A DNA stretch of 51,885 nucleotides from Pseudomonas sp. AKS31 (GCF_023634765.1 NZ_JAMLFX010000012.1:87954-139838); one strand, 5' to 3'. Positions 9,433 to 19,918 are shown, counted from the first letter of the stretch. The notes: generated by a model not told the origin, from the sequence alone. A program made the numbers and translations.

Positions 9433-12078
9433 CTAAAGGCTCGACAGCATTTCCTTGGCTTCGCCGCGCTGCTTCTCGTCACCCTCGGTCAACACTTCGT
9501 TGAGGATGTCACGCGCACCGTCGTTGTCACCCATATCGATGTAGGCCTGAGCCAGATCGAGTTTGGTAGCGGCTTCGTCAGTGCCAGCGAGGAAGTCGAA
9601 ATCATCTTCGCCCAGATCATCACCCAGTGCCGCGTCGGCTTCGGTGAAGGTCGGCTCGGCGATGCTTTGCGACAGGCGATCCAGCTCGGCGTTGACGTCA
9701 TCCAGCTCAGCAGCGAACGCATCCGGTTCGGCCGCTGGATTGCTGTCCATTTCGTCGGCCAGCGACAGATCGAAATCGGCCGGCAGCTCCAGATCATCTT
9801 GTGGCACGTCAGCCACCACTGGCGCCTCGACCGGCGGCAGATCCTTCACGCCTTCGTCCAGGTCCAGCAGGAAGTCATCGTCCGCCAGATCAGCCGCTGG
9901 AGCCACCGGCTCGGCACCAAGGTCCAGATCCAGGTCGAAGTCCGACAGGTCATCCAGATTTTCTTTGATTTCAGTCTGCTGTTGCAGCACCGATTCAAAG
10001 CTCAGGTCGTCGTCCGCCGGGAATTCGTCCAGCTCGACCGGCGCTTCAGGCTCGACCACAGGCGCAGACTCTACTGGCGTGATGTTGTCGAGATCATCCA
10101 GGCTCAAATCAAACGCGCTGTCGAGATCATCTTCCACTGGCGCCGGCGCCGGTGCTTCAGGCTCATCGAGCAGCAGATCCTTGACGTATTGCGCATCCAG
10201 TTCGGCAGCGACGGCGGCCGCAGCCAGACCACTGGCCGCGACAACCGCCATGGCCGGGAAGCGGCTTTTCAGTTCTTCGACCTTGGCGAAGTTCTCACCG
10301 TTGGCCACCAGCTGACGCTCTTGAGCGACGAACGCATCACGGTCGCCCTGCTGACCGTAGACTTCCATCAACTTCAGACGCAGATCACTGCGTTGCGGCT
10401 CCAGGCTGACGCCCTCTTCCAGCAACGCGGCAGCCTGATTCAGGCGACCAGCGTTGATGTGCGACTGCGCCTTGTCGAGTACGTCGTCGGAACGCTCGGC
10501 GGCCGGCGCCACCAGCGGTGCGGCAATCGGCTCAGCCATCACGATCGGCGCCACTACCGCTGCCGCAGCAGGTGCTGGCGCAGGTGCCGGGGTGTTGAGC
10601 TTGACGCTCGCCGCCGGGGTTTCCAGACCTTCGAAGCTGCTTTCCGGCAGATCCTGCTCGGCGGAGAACTCTTGCTCTTCCGATAGTGCACGGGCCATGC
10701 GCATGTGTTTCTCGGCCTCTTGCTGCGCTTTGCGGCGACGCGCCAGCAGCAACAACAGGAGCAGCAGAACCACAGCACCGCCGCCCACCAGACCCAGCAG
10801 AATCGGGTTGGTCAGCAGTTCGTTGAAGGTTTTCTCGTCTTCGACAACCGGCTTCGGCGCGACCACTGGCTCGACGACTGGCGTCTCAGCCGGTGGCGCA
10901 ATGGCGGACTCTGGCGTCGGCGCTGCGTCTGCCGGGGTAGCTGGCGGTGTCGCGGCCAGCTCAGCCGTGATCGCAGGCACCGCCGGTGCGGCAGGATTGG
11001 CGGCTGGCGCAGCACCCGCGCCTTCGGCCTGCAGTTTTGCCAGTTGGTTGTTCTTCAGCTCGATCAGCTTTTGCAGTTTGTCCAGCTGACTCTGCAGATC
11101 GGACATGCGGCTTTTCAGTTCCTCATTGTCACGACGGGTCGTGTCGAGGCTTTCCTGAGTGACCGCGAGCTTGTTGCTCAGTGCCTTGGCATCACCGGCC
11201 GGGCCTTTGCCACGCGCCTTGGTGTTTTCGGCGGAGACCAGGCTCAGATTGTCCTGGGCGTTCTGCGCAGCACCGGTATTGCCGCGACCACGGTTGGTCG
11301 CATCGAGCTGCTGCTGACCGGTGCCCGGCTTTCCTACATAACGACGGCCCTGACGCCAGGCTTCATTCTGCGCCGCCACTTCGGCAATCGCTTTCGATTG
11401 CGGCAGCGCAGTGCTTTGCACCGAATCCGGCAGACGCAGCACCTGGCCGGTTTTCAGGCGGTTGATGTTGCCGCCGATGAAGGCATCCGGGTTCAGCGCT
11501 TGAATGGCCAGCATGGTCTGCTGCACCGAGCCACCGGTCCGCGCCTTCGCGGCGATCTCCCAAAGGGTATCGCGCGGCGTGGTGGTGTATTGCGTCGGGT
11601 GCGTAGCGCCCGTGGTCGGCGCAGCGATGGTCTGCGACGGCGCCGGTTGTGCGGCGGCGTCAGCGGTCTGTGGCGAGAATTTCGATGGATCCAGCAGCAC
11701 GCTGTAATCGCGCAGCAGACGGCCATTCGGCCACATCACCTGCACGAGGAATTTGACCATCGGTTCCGACAGCGGCTTGCTCGAGGTTACGCGCAGCACG
11801 CTTTTGCCACTGGCGTTGAGCACCGGGGTGAAGGTCAGATCATTGAGGAAGGCCTGGCGATCGACGCCGGCCTTGGCAAAGTCTTCAGGTGAAGCCAGGC
11901 TCGGCACCACTTCGGCAGCGGTGAGATCCTTGACGTCGAGCAACTCGATTTCAGCCACCAGCGGCTGGTTCAGGGTCGACTTCAGGGTCAGCTCCCCGAG
12001 CCCGAGGGCATGCGCCATACCGGAGGACAGCGCCGAGGCGGCCGCTATTGCTAACACCAGTTTGCGAACTTGAACCAT
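9433..12078 (-). CDS. fimV: FimV/HubP-type polar peptidoglycan-binding protein
   Basis: An 881-residue inner-membrane protein that organises the cell pole and type IV pilus and twitching systems in Pseudomonas. Visible parts: a signal peptide ending near AHA (residue 24); the FimV N-terminal domain starting LGLGELTLKS; a LysM-like domain (about 160-216); a coiled coil (about 296-351); one membrane segment (about 423-447); and a long acidic cytoplasmic tail with D/E-rich segments. The C-terminal FimV motif (TKLDLAQAYIDMGD) is at about 835-881. It is monocistronic, bounded by a terminator downstream and a 208-base leader upstream. Confidence 0.96.
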   Translation of the reverse strand: MVQVRKLVLAIAAASALSSGMAHALGLGELTLKSTLNQPLVAEIELLDVKDLTAAEVVPSLASPEDFAKAGVDRQAFLNDLTFTPVLNASGKSVLRVTSSKPLSEPMVKFLVQVMWPNGRLLRDYSVLLDPSKFSPQTADAAAQPAPSQTIAAPTTGATHPTQYTTTPRDTLWEIAAKARTGGSVQQTMLAIQALNPDAFIGGNINRLKTGQVLRLPDSVQSTALPQSKAIAEVAAQNEAWRQGRRYVGKPGTGQQQLDATNRGRGNTGAAQNAQDNLSLVSAENTKARGKGPAGDAKALSNKLAVTQESLDTTRRDNEELKSRMSDLQSQLDKLQKLIELKNNQLAKLQAEGAGAAPAANPAAPAVPAITAELAATPPATPADAAPTPESAIAPPAETPVVEPVVAPKPVVEDEKTFNELLTNPILLGLVGGGAVVLLLLLLLLARRRKAQQEAEKHMRMARALSEEQEFSAEQDLPESSFEGLETPAASVKLNTPAPAPAPAAAAVVAPIVMAEPIAAPLVAPAAERSDDVLDKAQSHINAGRLNQAAALLEEGVSLEPQRSDLRLKLMEVYGQQGDRDAFVAQERQLVANGENFAKVEELKSRFPAMAVVAASGLAAAAVAAELDAQYVKDLLLDEPEAPAPAPVEDDLDSAFDLSLDDLDNITPVESAPVVEPEAPVELDEFPADDDLSFESVLQQQTEIKENLDDLSDFDLDLDLGAEPVAPAADLADDDFLLDLDEGVKDLPPVEAPVVADVPQDDLELPADFDLSLADEMDSNPAAEPDAFAAELDDVNAELDRLSQSIAEPTFTEADAALGDDLGEDDFDFLAGTDEAATKLDLAQAYIDMGDNDGARDILNEVLTEGDEKQRGEAKEMLSSL

Positions 12079-12147
12079 AGCCTCATCCTTTGTTTGAACG
12101 TTCCTCGGCCAGCGAGAAGATGTTGAATACCGCTGCCGTAAGGCATT

Positions 12148-12175
12148 GCGCGCGACGACGACAGATGTCGCGCGC
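12148..12175. other. Strong GC hairpin in the usg-fimV interval
   Basis: GCGCGCGAC and GTCGCGCGC form a perfect 9-bp stem with a 10-base loop. It has no U tract, so it may be a structured part of the fimV leader or of the usg 3' end rather than a terminator. A weaker CCGG/CCGG stem follows near 12195-12211. Confidence 0.5.
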
Positions 12176-12286
12176 GATCATTTCTTTGATGCCCCGGAAA
12201 GTCCCGGAGGGTGACACGTTATCAAGCGATCTGGGCAAGCATAGCGCTCACCTAGAATCAGTCGACAAATTGTTGCCAAGTATCTT

Positions 12287-13297
12287 TTACAGCAGGTCTT
12301 TTATCAACAATTCAGCCACCTGCACAGCGTTAAGGGCCGCGCCTTTGCGTACGTTATCTGACGTCAGCCACAGATTAAGTTCCGCCGGGTCGTCGACACC
12401 GCTGCGCACACGACCGACATAGACCACATCCTGCCCCACCGCGTCACCGACCGCAGTCGGGTAGTCACCGGCCTCGACCAGTTCGATACCCGGCGCATCT
12501 TCGAGTGCGGCGTTGACCTTTATCAGGTCGACAGGCTTAGTTGACTGCAAGGTCACGCTAAAGCTATCGCCAAAAAACACCGGGGCTTGAACGCAAGTTG
12601 CGGAAATCTTCAATAAAGGCAAAGCCAGCACCTGGCGCAACTCGCGCACCAGACGTTTTTCCAGCAGTGTGTGGCCCTGCGCGTCAGGCGTGCCGACCTG
12701 AGCCAACAGGTTGAAGGCCATCTGCCGATCAAAGAACGTCGGTTCCAACGGGCGCATGTTCAGCAGCTCGGCGGTCTGCCGTGCGAGCTCGGTGACGGCT
12801 TCACGACCTTGGGCGGAAACCGCCAGATTGGCGGTGACGTTGACATATTGCAGGTCGATCAGATCAAGCAGCGGCGCCAGCACCACCGCCAGCGAAGTGG
12901 CCGACGGGCTTGGGCTGCTGACCTGAAACGGCGCTTTCAATCCGTCGAGCACTTTGGCGTTGGCTTCCGGTACCACTTGCGGCGCTTGATCGGCCGGCAA
13001 GGCACCGGACAGGTCGATCAGCGAGCAACCGGCGGCCTGGGCACGGGCGGCATAGCTCAGGGTGATCGCCGGGCCGGCGGCGAAGAACACCAGTTTGACC
13101 TTGCTGAAATCGAACTCGTCGACTTCGCGTACGCGCACGTTCTTGTTGCGGAACAGCACCGAGCTGCCGGCGGATTCGCTGCTCGCCAGCAGGTGCAGGT
13201 TGCCGACCGGGAAATCACGCTCTTCGAGAATCTGTACGAGGGTTTCGCCGACAGTACCGGTGGCGCCGATTACGGCAATATCTAGGGTCTGGGTCAT
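12287..13297 (-). CDS. usg: Usg-type aspartate-semialdehyde dehydrogenase paralogue lacking the catalytic Cys
   Basis: A 336-residue protein with the ASADH fold: N-terminal Rossmann motif IGATGTVGE and a C-terminal dimerisation domain. Where true enzymes have PNCST with the nucleophilic Cys, this reads PSPSAT, so the Cys aligns with Pro. It is therefore unlikely to be an active semialdehyde dehydrogenase. Usg-1-like proteins beside asd are widespread in Pseudomonas, so this is a retained paralogue and not a decaying copy. The frame is intact. It lies just downstream of asd, separated by a REP pair and a terminator. Its function is unknown. Confidence 0.88.
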   Translation of the reverse strand: MTQTLDIAVIGATGTVGETLVQILEERDFPVGNLHLLASSESAGSSVLFRNKNVRVREVDEFDFSKVKLVFFAAGPAITLSYAARAQAAGCSLIDLSGALPADQAPQVVPEANAKVLDGLKAPFQVSSPSPSATSLAVVLAPLLDLIDLQYVNVTANLAVSAQGREAVTELARQTAELLNMRPLEPTFFDRQMAFNLLAQVGTPDAQGHTLLEKRLVRELRQVLALPLLKISATCVQAPVFFGDSFSVTLQSTKPVDLIKVNAALEDAPGIELVEAGDYPTAVGDAVGQDVVYVGRVRSGVDDPAELNLWLTSDNVRKGAALNAVQVAELLIKDLL

Positions 13298-13391
13298 GGT
13301 GCGAGCCTCTGGCGAAACGGGGGGAGCGGCACTTTACCGGGTGACTGCCATGCAGGCAATTTCTGCCGAGGATTTGCGGCGCCTGCACCGA

Positions 13392-13492
13392 CCTCATCGC
13401 TGGCAAGCCAGCTCCCACAATGGGCGTTGCGATTCACAGATTTTATGTACTCCACAAATCCCTGTGGGAGCTGGCTTGCCAGCGATGGGGCC
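13392..13492. repeat. REP pair, GAGCTGGCTTGCCAGCGATG type
   Basis: Inverted copies of CATCGCTGGCAAGCCAGCTC and its complement flank a loop of about 40 bases between usg and asd. The same class recurs near 16.7 and 37.5 kb. Confidence 0.88.
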
Positions 13493-13521
13493 AGTCCAAA
13501 CACCCGAGAAACCACAGGCAT

Positions 13522-13556
13522 AAAAAAACCCGCACCCCTTTCAAGGCACGGGTTCT
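13522..13556 (-). terminator. Terminator downstream of asd
   Basis: The minus strand reads AACCCGTGCC-TTGAAA-GGGTGCGGGTT followed by a run of T, starting about 18 bases after the asd stop. Confidence 0.75.
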
Positions 13557-13573
13557 TTCATTGCTTCAAACGA

Positions 13574-14686
13574 TCAACGCTCAAGCAAAATCCGCAGCAT
13601 GCGACGCAGCGGTTCGGCCGCTCCCCACAGCAGTTGGTCGCCGACGGTGAACGCACCAACGAACTGCGAACCCATGTTCAGCTTGCGCAGACGGCCAACA
13701 GGCACGTTCAGGGTGCCGGTGACCTTGGTCGGGCTCAGCTCCTGCATGCTGATTTCACGCTGGTTCGGCACCAGTTTGACCCAAGGGTTGTGCTGGCTGA
13801 TCAGCCCTTCGATATCGGCGATCGGCACGTCTTTGTTCAGCTTGATGGTCAGCGCCTGGCTGTGGCAACGCATGGCGCCGATGCGTACGCAGATGCCGTC
13901 GACCGGGATCGGGCTCTTGAAGCGACCGAGGATCTTGTTGGTCTCGGCCTGGGCCTTCCACTCTTCGCGGCTCTGGCCGTTCGGCAGTTCCTTGTCGATC
14001 CACGGGATCAGGCTGCCGGCCAGCGGTACGCCGAAGTTTTCGGTCGGGTACGCGTCGCTGCGCATGGCGTCGGCCACGCGACGGTCGATGTCGAGGATCG
14101 CGCTGGCCGGATCGGCCAGTTGATCGGCGACAGCGGCGTGGGTCGCGCCCATTTGCTTGATCAGTTCACGCATGTTCTGCGCGCCGGCACCGGAGGCCGC
14201 CTGATAGGTCATGGCGCTCATCCACTCGACCAGACCTGCTTCGAACAGACCGCCCAGGCCCATCAGCATCAGGCTGACAGTGCAGTTGCCGCCGATGTAG
14301 TTCTTGGTGCCCGCGTCGAGCTGCTGGTCGATGACCTTGCGATTGACCGGATCGAGAATGATGACCGCGTCATCGTTCATGCGCAGGCTGGACGCCGCGT
14401 CGATCCAGTAACCCTGCCAGCCGGCTTCGCGCAGCTTCGGGAACACTTCGCTGGTGTAGTCGCCACCCTGGCAGGTCAGAATCACGTCGAGGGTCTTCAG
14501 CTCGTCAATGCTGTAAGCATCCTTGAGCGGAGCAATGTCCTTGCCCACGGACGGGCCTTGGCCACCGACGTTGGACGTGGTGAAAAACACCGGCTCGATT
14601 AGATCGAAATCCTGCTCTTCCAGCATCCGCTGCATGAGCACGGAACCGACCATCCCGCGCCAACCGATCAGACCTACACGTTTCAT
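13574..14686 (-). CDS. asd: Aspartate-semialdehyde dehydrogenase
   Basis: A 370-residue NADPH-dependent enzyme. It reduces aspartyl phosphate to aspartate semialdehyde, the branch point to lysine/DAP, methionine and threonine. The N-terminal GWRGMVGSVLMQRM binds cofactor. The catalytic Cys is in GGNCTVSLM and the active-site His region reads RCHSQALTIKL. The length fits the gram-negative E. coli-like class. It lies 66 bases downstream of leuB in the same direction and ends at its own terminator. Confidence 0.97.
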   Translation of the reverse strand: MKRVGLIGWRGMVGSVLMQRMLEEQDFDLIEPVFFTTSNVGGQGPSVGKDIAPLKDAYSIDELKTLDVILTCQGGDYTSEVFPKLREAGWQGYWIDAASSLRMNDDAVIILDPVNRKVIDQQLDAGTKNYIGGNCTVSLMLMGLGGLFEAGLVEWMSAMTYQAASGAGAQNMRELIKQMGATHAAVADQLADPASAILDIDRRVADAMRSDAYPTENFGVPLAGSLIPWIDKELPNGQSREEWKAQAETNKILGRFKSPIPVDGICVRIGAMRCHSQALTIKLNKDVPIADIEGLISQHNPWVKLVPNQREISMQELSPTKVTGTLNVPVGRLRKLNMGSQFVGAFTVGDQLLWGAAEPLRRMLRILLER

Positions 14687-14752
14687 CGCAACTACACCTT
14701 CTTGAAAAGTGGGCCGCTGCTTTGTATTGAATTTCGCAGCGGGCCCGAGAGA

Positions 14753-15835
<1,083 letters not shown>

Positions 15836-15889
15836 GCTTTCCTCGTGTCTTCAATCGGTGCGCCTTTACCGGCACGCCCGGAAAAATTC

Positions 15890-16657
15890 TTATCGCTCGG
15901 CCATCAGCACGATCACATCGGTACTGAACGAGCCGTCAGCATCAATCTCAAAATATTCGCGCACTTCATTGCCCATCGACTGCTGCAACTGGCGGATCGC
16001 TGCGCGCATCACTTCAGGCGTGCGCATGCGTTCAACCCAACTGGTGTACTCCAGACGCAGGCGCTGACGCGTGGTACTGCGCACATGCAAACCGGCCTCG
16101 CTGACCTGCCGCAACCACTCGGCGGCGGAATAATCGCGCACATGGCTGGTGTCGCGCAGCACTTCGACGCTTTGCAGGTAAGTGTCGAACAACGGACTGC
16201 CCGGTGACAACACATCAACGAACGCCGCCACACCACCCGGTTTCAGTACCCGGCGCACTTCGCGCAGGGCCACACCCAGATCGCTCCAATGGTGCGCCGA
16301 ATACCGGCTGAACACGAAGTCGAACTCGCCATCGGCAAACGGCAAGCGCTCGGCGGCGCCGTTGACCGTGGCAATGTTGCTCATCCCGCGATCAACGGCA
16401 GCGGCGGCGACCACGTCGAGCATCTGCTGCGACAGATCGTAGGCGACCACTTCCCCGACCAGCGGTGCGACGTGGAAACTGACGTGACCGGCGCCGCAAC
16501 CCAAATCCAGCACTCGGGCGCTGCCCTGCCCTGCCAGTTCAGCCTGTAGCAGTGCGAACTCGGTGCCTTGAGCGTGAACGGCGCTGCTCAGGTAGGCGGC
16601 GGCCTGTTCGCCGAATTGCTTTTGTACGACCTGGGTGTGCTGGGCGGTACTGGTCAT
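15890..16657 (-). CDS. Class I SAM-dependent methyltransferase (UbiE/COQ5-like)
   Basis: A 255-residue cytosolic methyltransferase of the Methyltransf_11 type. The SAM motif LDLGCGAGHVSFH is at about residues 50-62, the acidic loop of motif II is VAYDLSQQM, and post-motif DFVFSRYSAHHW and LKPGG follow. ATG at 16657 has AAGGAAAG upstream. A longer in-frame start would read through a REP palindrome and is rejected. It sits between leuD and leuB on the same strand, separated from leuD by a REP pair. No known leucine step needs a methyltransferase, and the substrate is unknown. Confidence 0.88.
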   Translation of the reverse strand: MTSTAQHTQVVQKQFGEQAAAYLSSAVHAQGTEFALLQAELAGQGSARVLDLGCGAGHVSFHVAPLVGEVVAYDLSQQMLDVVAAAAVDRGMSNIATVNGAAERLPFADGEFDFVFSRYSAHHWSDLGVALREVRRVLKPGGVAAFVDVLSPGSPLFDTYLQSVEVLRDTSHVRDYSAAEWLRQVSEAGLHVRSTTRQRLRLEYTSWVERMRTPEVMRAAIRQLQQSMGNEVREYFEIDADGSFSTDVIVLMAER

Positions 16658-16690
16658 GGGATCTTTCCTTGAATCTTGTGGTGCTTGTTC

Positions 16691-16793
16691 CGGCCTCATC
16701 GCTGGCAAGTCGAATCGTCGCACCGCAGCTCCCACAGATTTTGTGAACACCGCAAATCCCTGTGGGAGCTGACTTGCCAGCGATGGGGCCGGC
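16691..16793. repeat. REP pair, imperfect, GAGCTGGCTTGCCAGCGATG type
   Basis: A degenerate left arm (CATCGCTGGCAAGTCGAATC) and an intact right arm lie between the methyltransferase and leuD. This puts a stem-loop inside the leu block. Confidence 0.8.
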
Positions 16794-16818
16794 CCTGACT
16801 ACATCAATCTCGAATCAA

Positions 16819-17463
16819 TCACGCGTCGCGGAACAACCACGGCTGGCTCACACGATGTTTGGCCTCAAACGCCGCAATCGCGTCGCCGTCCTGCAAGGTC
16901 AAACCGATATCGTCCAGACCGTTCAACAGGCAATGCTTGCGAAACGCGTCGATCTCAAAGCTGTACACCTTGCCATCCGGACGGGTCACGGTCTGCGCCT
17001 GCAGATCGACCTGCAGTTGATAACCCGGCTCAGCCTCGACCTGCTTGAACAACTCATCGACTTCAGCGTCGCTCAAAATGATCGGCAGCAAGCCGTTCTT
17101 GAAGCTGTTGTTGAAGAAGATGTCGGCATAGCTCGGCGCGATGATGCTGCGGAAACCGTATTCTTCCAGCGCCCACGGCGCGTGTTCACGGCTGGAGCCG
17201 CAACCGAAGTTTTCGCGGGCGAGCAACACGCTGGCGCCTTGATAACGCTCGGCGTTGAGGACGAAGTCCTTGTTCAGCGGACGCTTGGAGTTGTCCTGAT
17301 ACGGCTGACCAACATCCAGATAACGCCATTCGTCGAACAGGTTCGGACCGAAACCGGTGCGCTTGATCGACTTCAAAAACTGCTTCGGAATGATCTGGTC
17401 AGTGTCGACGTTGGCACGATCCAGAGGCGCGACAAGACCAGTGTGCTGGGTAAAAGCTTTCAT
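16819..17463 (-). CDS. leuD: 3-isopropylmalate dehydratase, small subunit
   Basis: A 214-residue swivelling-domain partner of LeuC in isopropylmalate isomerase. DQIIPKQFLKSI near the N-terminus and the loop NFGCGSSREHAPWAL (about residues 85-99) are diagnostic. It begins 11 bases after the leuC stop, so the two subunits are co-transcribed and probably translationally coupled. Confidence 0.98.
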   Translation of the reverse strand: MKAFTQHTGLVAPLDRANVDTDQIIPKQFLKSIKRTGFGPNLFDEWRYLDVGQPYQDNSKRPLNKDFVLNAERYQGASVLLARENFGCGSSREHAPWALEEYGFRSIIAPSYADIFFNNSFKNGLLPIILSDAEVDELFKQVEAEPGYQLQVDLQAQTVTRPDGKVYSFEIDAFRKHCLLNGLDDIGLTLQDGDAIAAFEAKHRVSQPWLFRDA

Positions 17464-17474
17464 GCTGCGCTCCT

Positions 17475-18893
17475 TTAAATCAATTCACGGACGTCGACGA
17501 AGCGACCGTTCACCGCTGCCGCAGCCGCCATGGCCGGGCTGACGAGGTGGGTACGGCCACCGGCGCCCTGACGGCCTTCGAAGTTACGGTTGGAGGTCGA
17601 GGCGCAATGCTCGCCGGACTCCAAACGGTCCGGGTTCATCGCCAGGCACATCGAGCAGCCCGGCTCACGCCATTCAAAACCGGCTTCGAGGAAGATCTTG
17701 TCGAGACCTTCGGCCTCCGCCTGTGCTTTCACCAGACCCGAGCCCGGCACCACGATCGCTTGCTTGATGGTCGAAGCAACTTTGCGACCCTTGGCGATCA
17801 CGGCAGCAGCGCGCAAATCTTCGATCCGCGAGTTGGTGCAGGAACCGATAAACACGCGATCCAGTTGAATGTCGGTGATCGCCTGATTGGCGGTCAAACC
17901 CATGTATTTCAAGGCACGGACGATCGAGTCGCGCTTGACCAGATCCATTTCTTTGGCCGGGTCCGGCACGTTTTGGTCAACGGCCAAAACCATTTCTGGA
18001 GAAGTGCCCCAGCTGACTTGCGGCTTGATCTGCGCAGCGTCCAGCTCAACCACGGTGTCGAACTTGGCATCGGCGTCGGAGACCAGGTCTTTCCAGGCCT
18101 CGACGGCCATGTCCCATTCGGCGCCTTTCGGTGCAAAAGGACGGCCCTTCACGTAATCGACGGTCTTCTGATCCGCTGCCACCAGACCTACGCGGGCGCC
18201 GGCTTCGATGGACATATTGCAGATGGTCATGCGGCCTTCGACGGACAAGTCGCGGATCGCGCTGCCGGCGAATTCGATGGCGTGGCCGTTACCGCCAGCG
18301 GTGCCGATCTTGCCGATCACCGCGAGGACGATGTCCTTGGCCGTCACGCCGAACGGCAATTGCCCTTCAACGCGCACCAGCATGTTCTTCATTTTCTTCG
18401 CGACCAGGCACTGGGTGGCGAGCACATGCTCGACCTCGGAGGTGCCGATACCGTGCGCCAAGGCGCCGAACGCGCCGTGGGTCGAGGTGTGCGAGTCGCC
18501 GCAGACCACGGTCATGCCCGGCAAGGTCGCGCCCTGCTCCGGGCTGATCACGTGGACGATGCCTTGGCGAACGTCGTTCATCTTGAACTCGACGATGCCG
18601 TATTCATCACAGTTGTCATCGAGGGTCTGAACCTGCAAACGCGAGACCTGATCGGCAATGGCTGCGATGCCGCCCTTGCGCTCTGGAGTCGTCGGTACGT
18701 TGTGGTCCGGGGTCGCGATGTTGGCATCGATGCGCCATGGCTTGCGCCCGGCCAGACGCAGGCCTTCGAAGGCTTGCGGCGAAGTCACTTCGTGGATGAT
18801 GTGACGATCGATATAGATCAGCGCCGAGCCATCGTCGCGCTGTTTGACCAAATGCGAATCCCAGAGCTTGTCGTAGAGCGTTTTGCCGGCCAT
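17475..18893 (-). CDS. leuC: 3-isopropylmalate dehydratase, large subunit
   Basis: A 472-residue aconitase-family [4Fe-4S] enzyme that isomerises 2- to 3-isopropylmalate. The cluster cysteines lie in GSCTNSR and PGCSMCLAMN. VVCGDSHTSTHGAFG is intact. The start at MAGKTLYDKLW is chosen for its GAGGAAC site 7 bases upstream and the typical family N-terminus. Upstream in-frame Met codons add residues not seen in the family. It is the first gene of the leu block and is divergent from a LysR regulator. Confidence 0.98.
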   Translation of the reverse strand: MAGKTLYDKLWDSHLVKQRDDGSALIYIDRHIIHEVTSPQAFEGLRLAGRKPWRIDANIATPDHNVPTTPERKGGIAAIADQVSRLQVQTLDDNCDEYGIVEFKMNDVRQGIVHVISPEQGATLPGMTVVCGDSHTSTHGAFGALAHGIGTSEVEHVLATQCLVAKKMKNMLVRVEGQLPFGVTAKDIVLAVIGKIGTAGGNGHAIEFAGSAIRDLSVEGRMTICNMSIEAGARVGLVAADQKTVDYVKGRPFAPKGAEWDMAVEAWKDLVSDADAKFDTVVELDAAQIKPQVSWGTSPEMVLAVDQNVPDPAKEMDLVKRDSIVRALKYMGLTANQAITDIQLDRVFIGSCTNSRIEDLRAAAVIAKGRKVASTIKQAIVVPGSGLVKAQAEAEGLDKIFLEAGFEWREPGCSMCLAMNPDRLESGEHCASTSNRNFEGRQGAGGRTHLVSPAMAAAAAVNGRFVDVRELI

Positions 18894-19033
18894 CAGACGG
18901 TTCCTCATCAGCTTGTTTCTATGCCCTGGGCTTATCAATAACCCTTTGGCTTGTGAGGCCGATCCTATGGGGTTAGATTAAATAACTCAAATTCATATTT
19001 TTTATGCTTTGGATAACCAACTGGAATACGAAC

Positions 19034-19918
19034 ATGGATCTGGCCAACCTCAACGCCTTTATCGCGATTGCCGAGACCGGCAGCTTCTCCGGCGCCGGCG
19101 AACGCTTGCACCTGACACAGCCGGCGATCAGCAAACGCATCGCCGGGCTGGAGCAGCAATTGAAGGTGCGTCTGTTCGACCGACTGGGCCGTGAAGTCGG
19201 CCTGACCGAGGCCGGCCGGGCCCTGCTGCCGCGTGCTTACCAGATTCTCAACGTGCTGGACGACACCCGCCGCGCCCTGACCAACCTGACGGGTGAAGTC
19301 AGCGGGCGCCTGACCCTGGCCACCAGTCACCACATCGGGTTGCACCGTTTGCCGCCGCTGTTAAGGGAATTCACCCGCCGCTACCCACAGGTTGCGCTGG
19401 ATATTCAGTTCCTCGATTCGGAAGTGGCCTACGAAGAAATTCTCCATGGCCGCGCCGAACTGGCGGTCATCACCCTGGCGCCGGAGCCTCACGCACTGGT
19501 CAAAGCCACGCCGGTCTGGGACGACCCGCTGGATTTCGTGGTCGCCCCGGAGCATTCGCTGATCGGCAATGGCCCCGTCAATCTGGCGGACATTGCCGGT
19601 CATCCGGCAGTGTTCCCCGGGGGCAACACCTTCACGCATCACATTGTCCAACGTCTATTCGAAGCCCAGGGCCTGACGCCGAACATCGCCATGAGCACCA
19701 ACTACCTGGAAACCATCAAGATGATGGTCTCGATCGGCCTGGCCTGGAGCGTTTTGCCGCGCACCATGCTCGACGATCAAGTGGCGAGCATCGCTTTGCC
19801 GGGCATACAGCTCACTCGCCAGCTAGGCTATATCCTGCACACCGAACGGACACTCTCGAATGCGGCAAGAGCCTTCATGGCCCTGTTGGATGCACAAATC
19901 GATCTGCCAGGGACTTGA
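19034..19918 (+). CDS. LysR-family transcriptional regulator divergent from leuC
   Basis: A 294-residue LysR protein. The N-terminal winged helix-turn-helix (about residues 1-60) includes FSGAGERLHLTQPAISKRI, followed by the LysR effector-binding domain. ATG at 19034 is preferred because LysR proteins start directly with MDLANLNAF-like sequence. The 140-base divergent interval to leuC carries AT-rich sequence, including CATATTTTTTATG, a plausible binding region. Control of leuCDB is an inference from this arrangement, which recurs in Pseudomonas. Confidence 0.92.
   Translation: MDLANLNAFIAIAETGSFSGAGERLHLTQPAISKRIAGLEQQLKVRLFDRLGREVGLTEAGRALLPRAYQILNVLDDTRRALTNLTGEVSGRLTLATSHHIGLHRLPPLLREFTRRYPQVALDIQFLDSEVAYEEILHGRAELAVITLAPEPHALVKATPVWDDPLDFVVAPEHSLIGNGPVNLADIAGHPAVFPGGNTFTHHIVQRLFEAQGLTPNIAMSTNYLETIKMMVSIGLAWSVLPRTMLDDQVASIALPGIQLTRQLGYILHTERTLSNAARAFMALLDAQIDLPGT

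Noticed and set aside
8371..10686. Very long open frame on the plus strand across truA and fimV
   Set aside because: It is the GC-rich complement of real minus-strand genes; it crosses the truA terminator, a REP pair and the fimV stop, and has no protein-family features. Similar frames opposite purF and uvrB were dropped for the same reason.
12287..13297. usg copy as a decaying asd pseudogene
   Set aside because: The frame is full length and Usg-1-like proteins beside asd are widespread in Pseudomonas; only the active site differs.
13392..13492. Repeats considered as CRISPR units
   Set aside because: Copies are inverted pairs scattered at gene ends with no regular spacers; they are REP elements.
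16658..16750. N-terminal extension of the methyltransferase frame
   Set aside because: It translates a REP palindrome, and a good ribosome site supports ATG at 16657.
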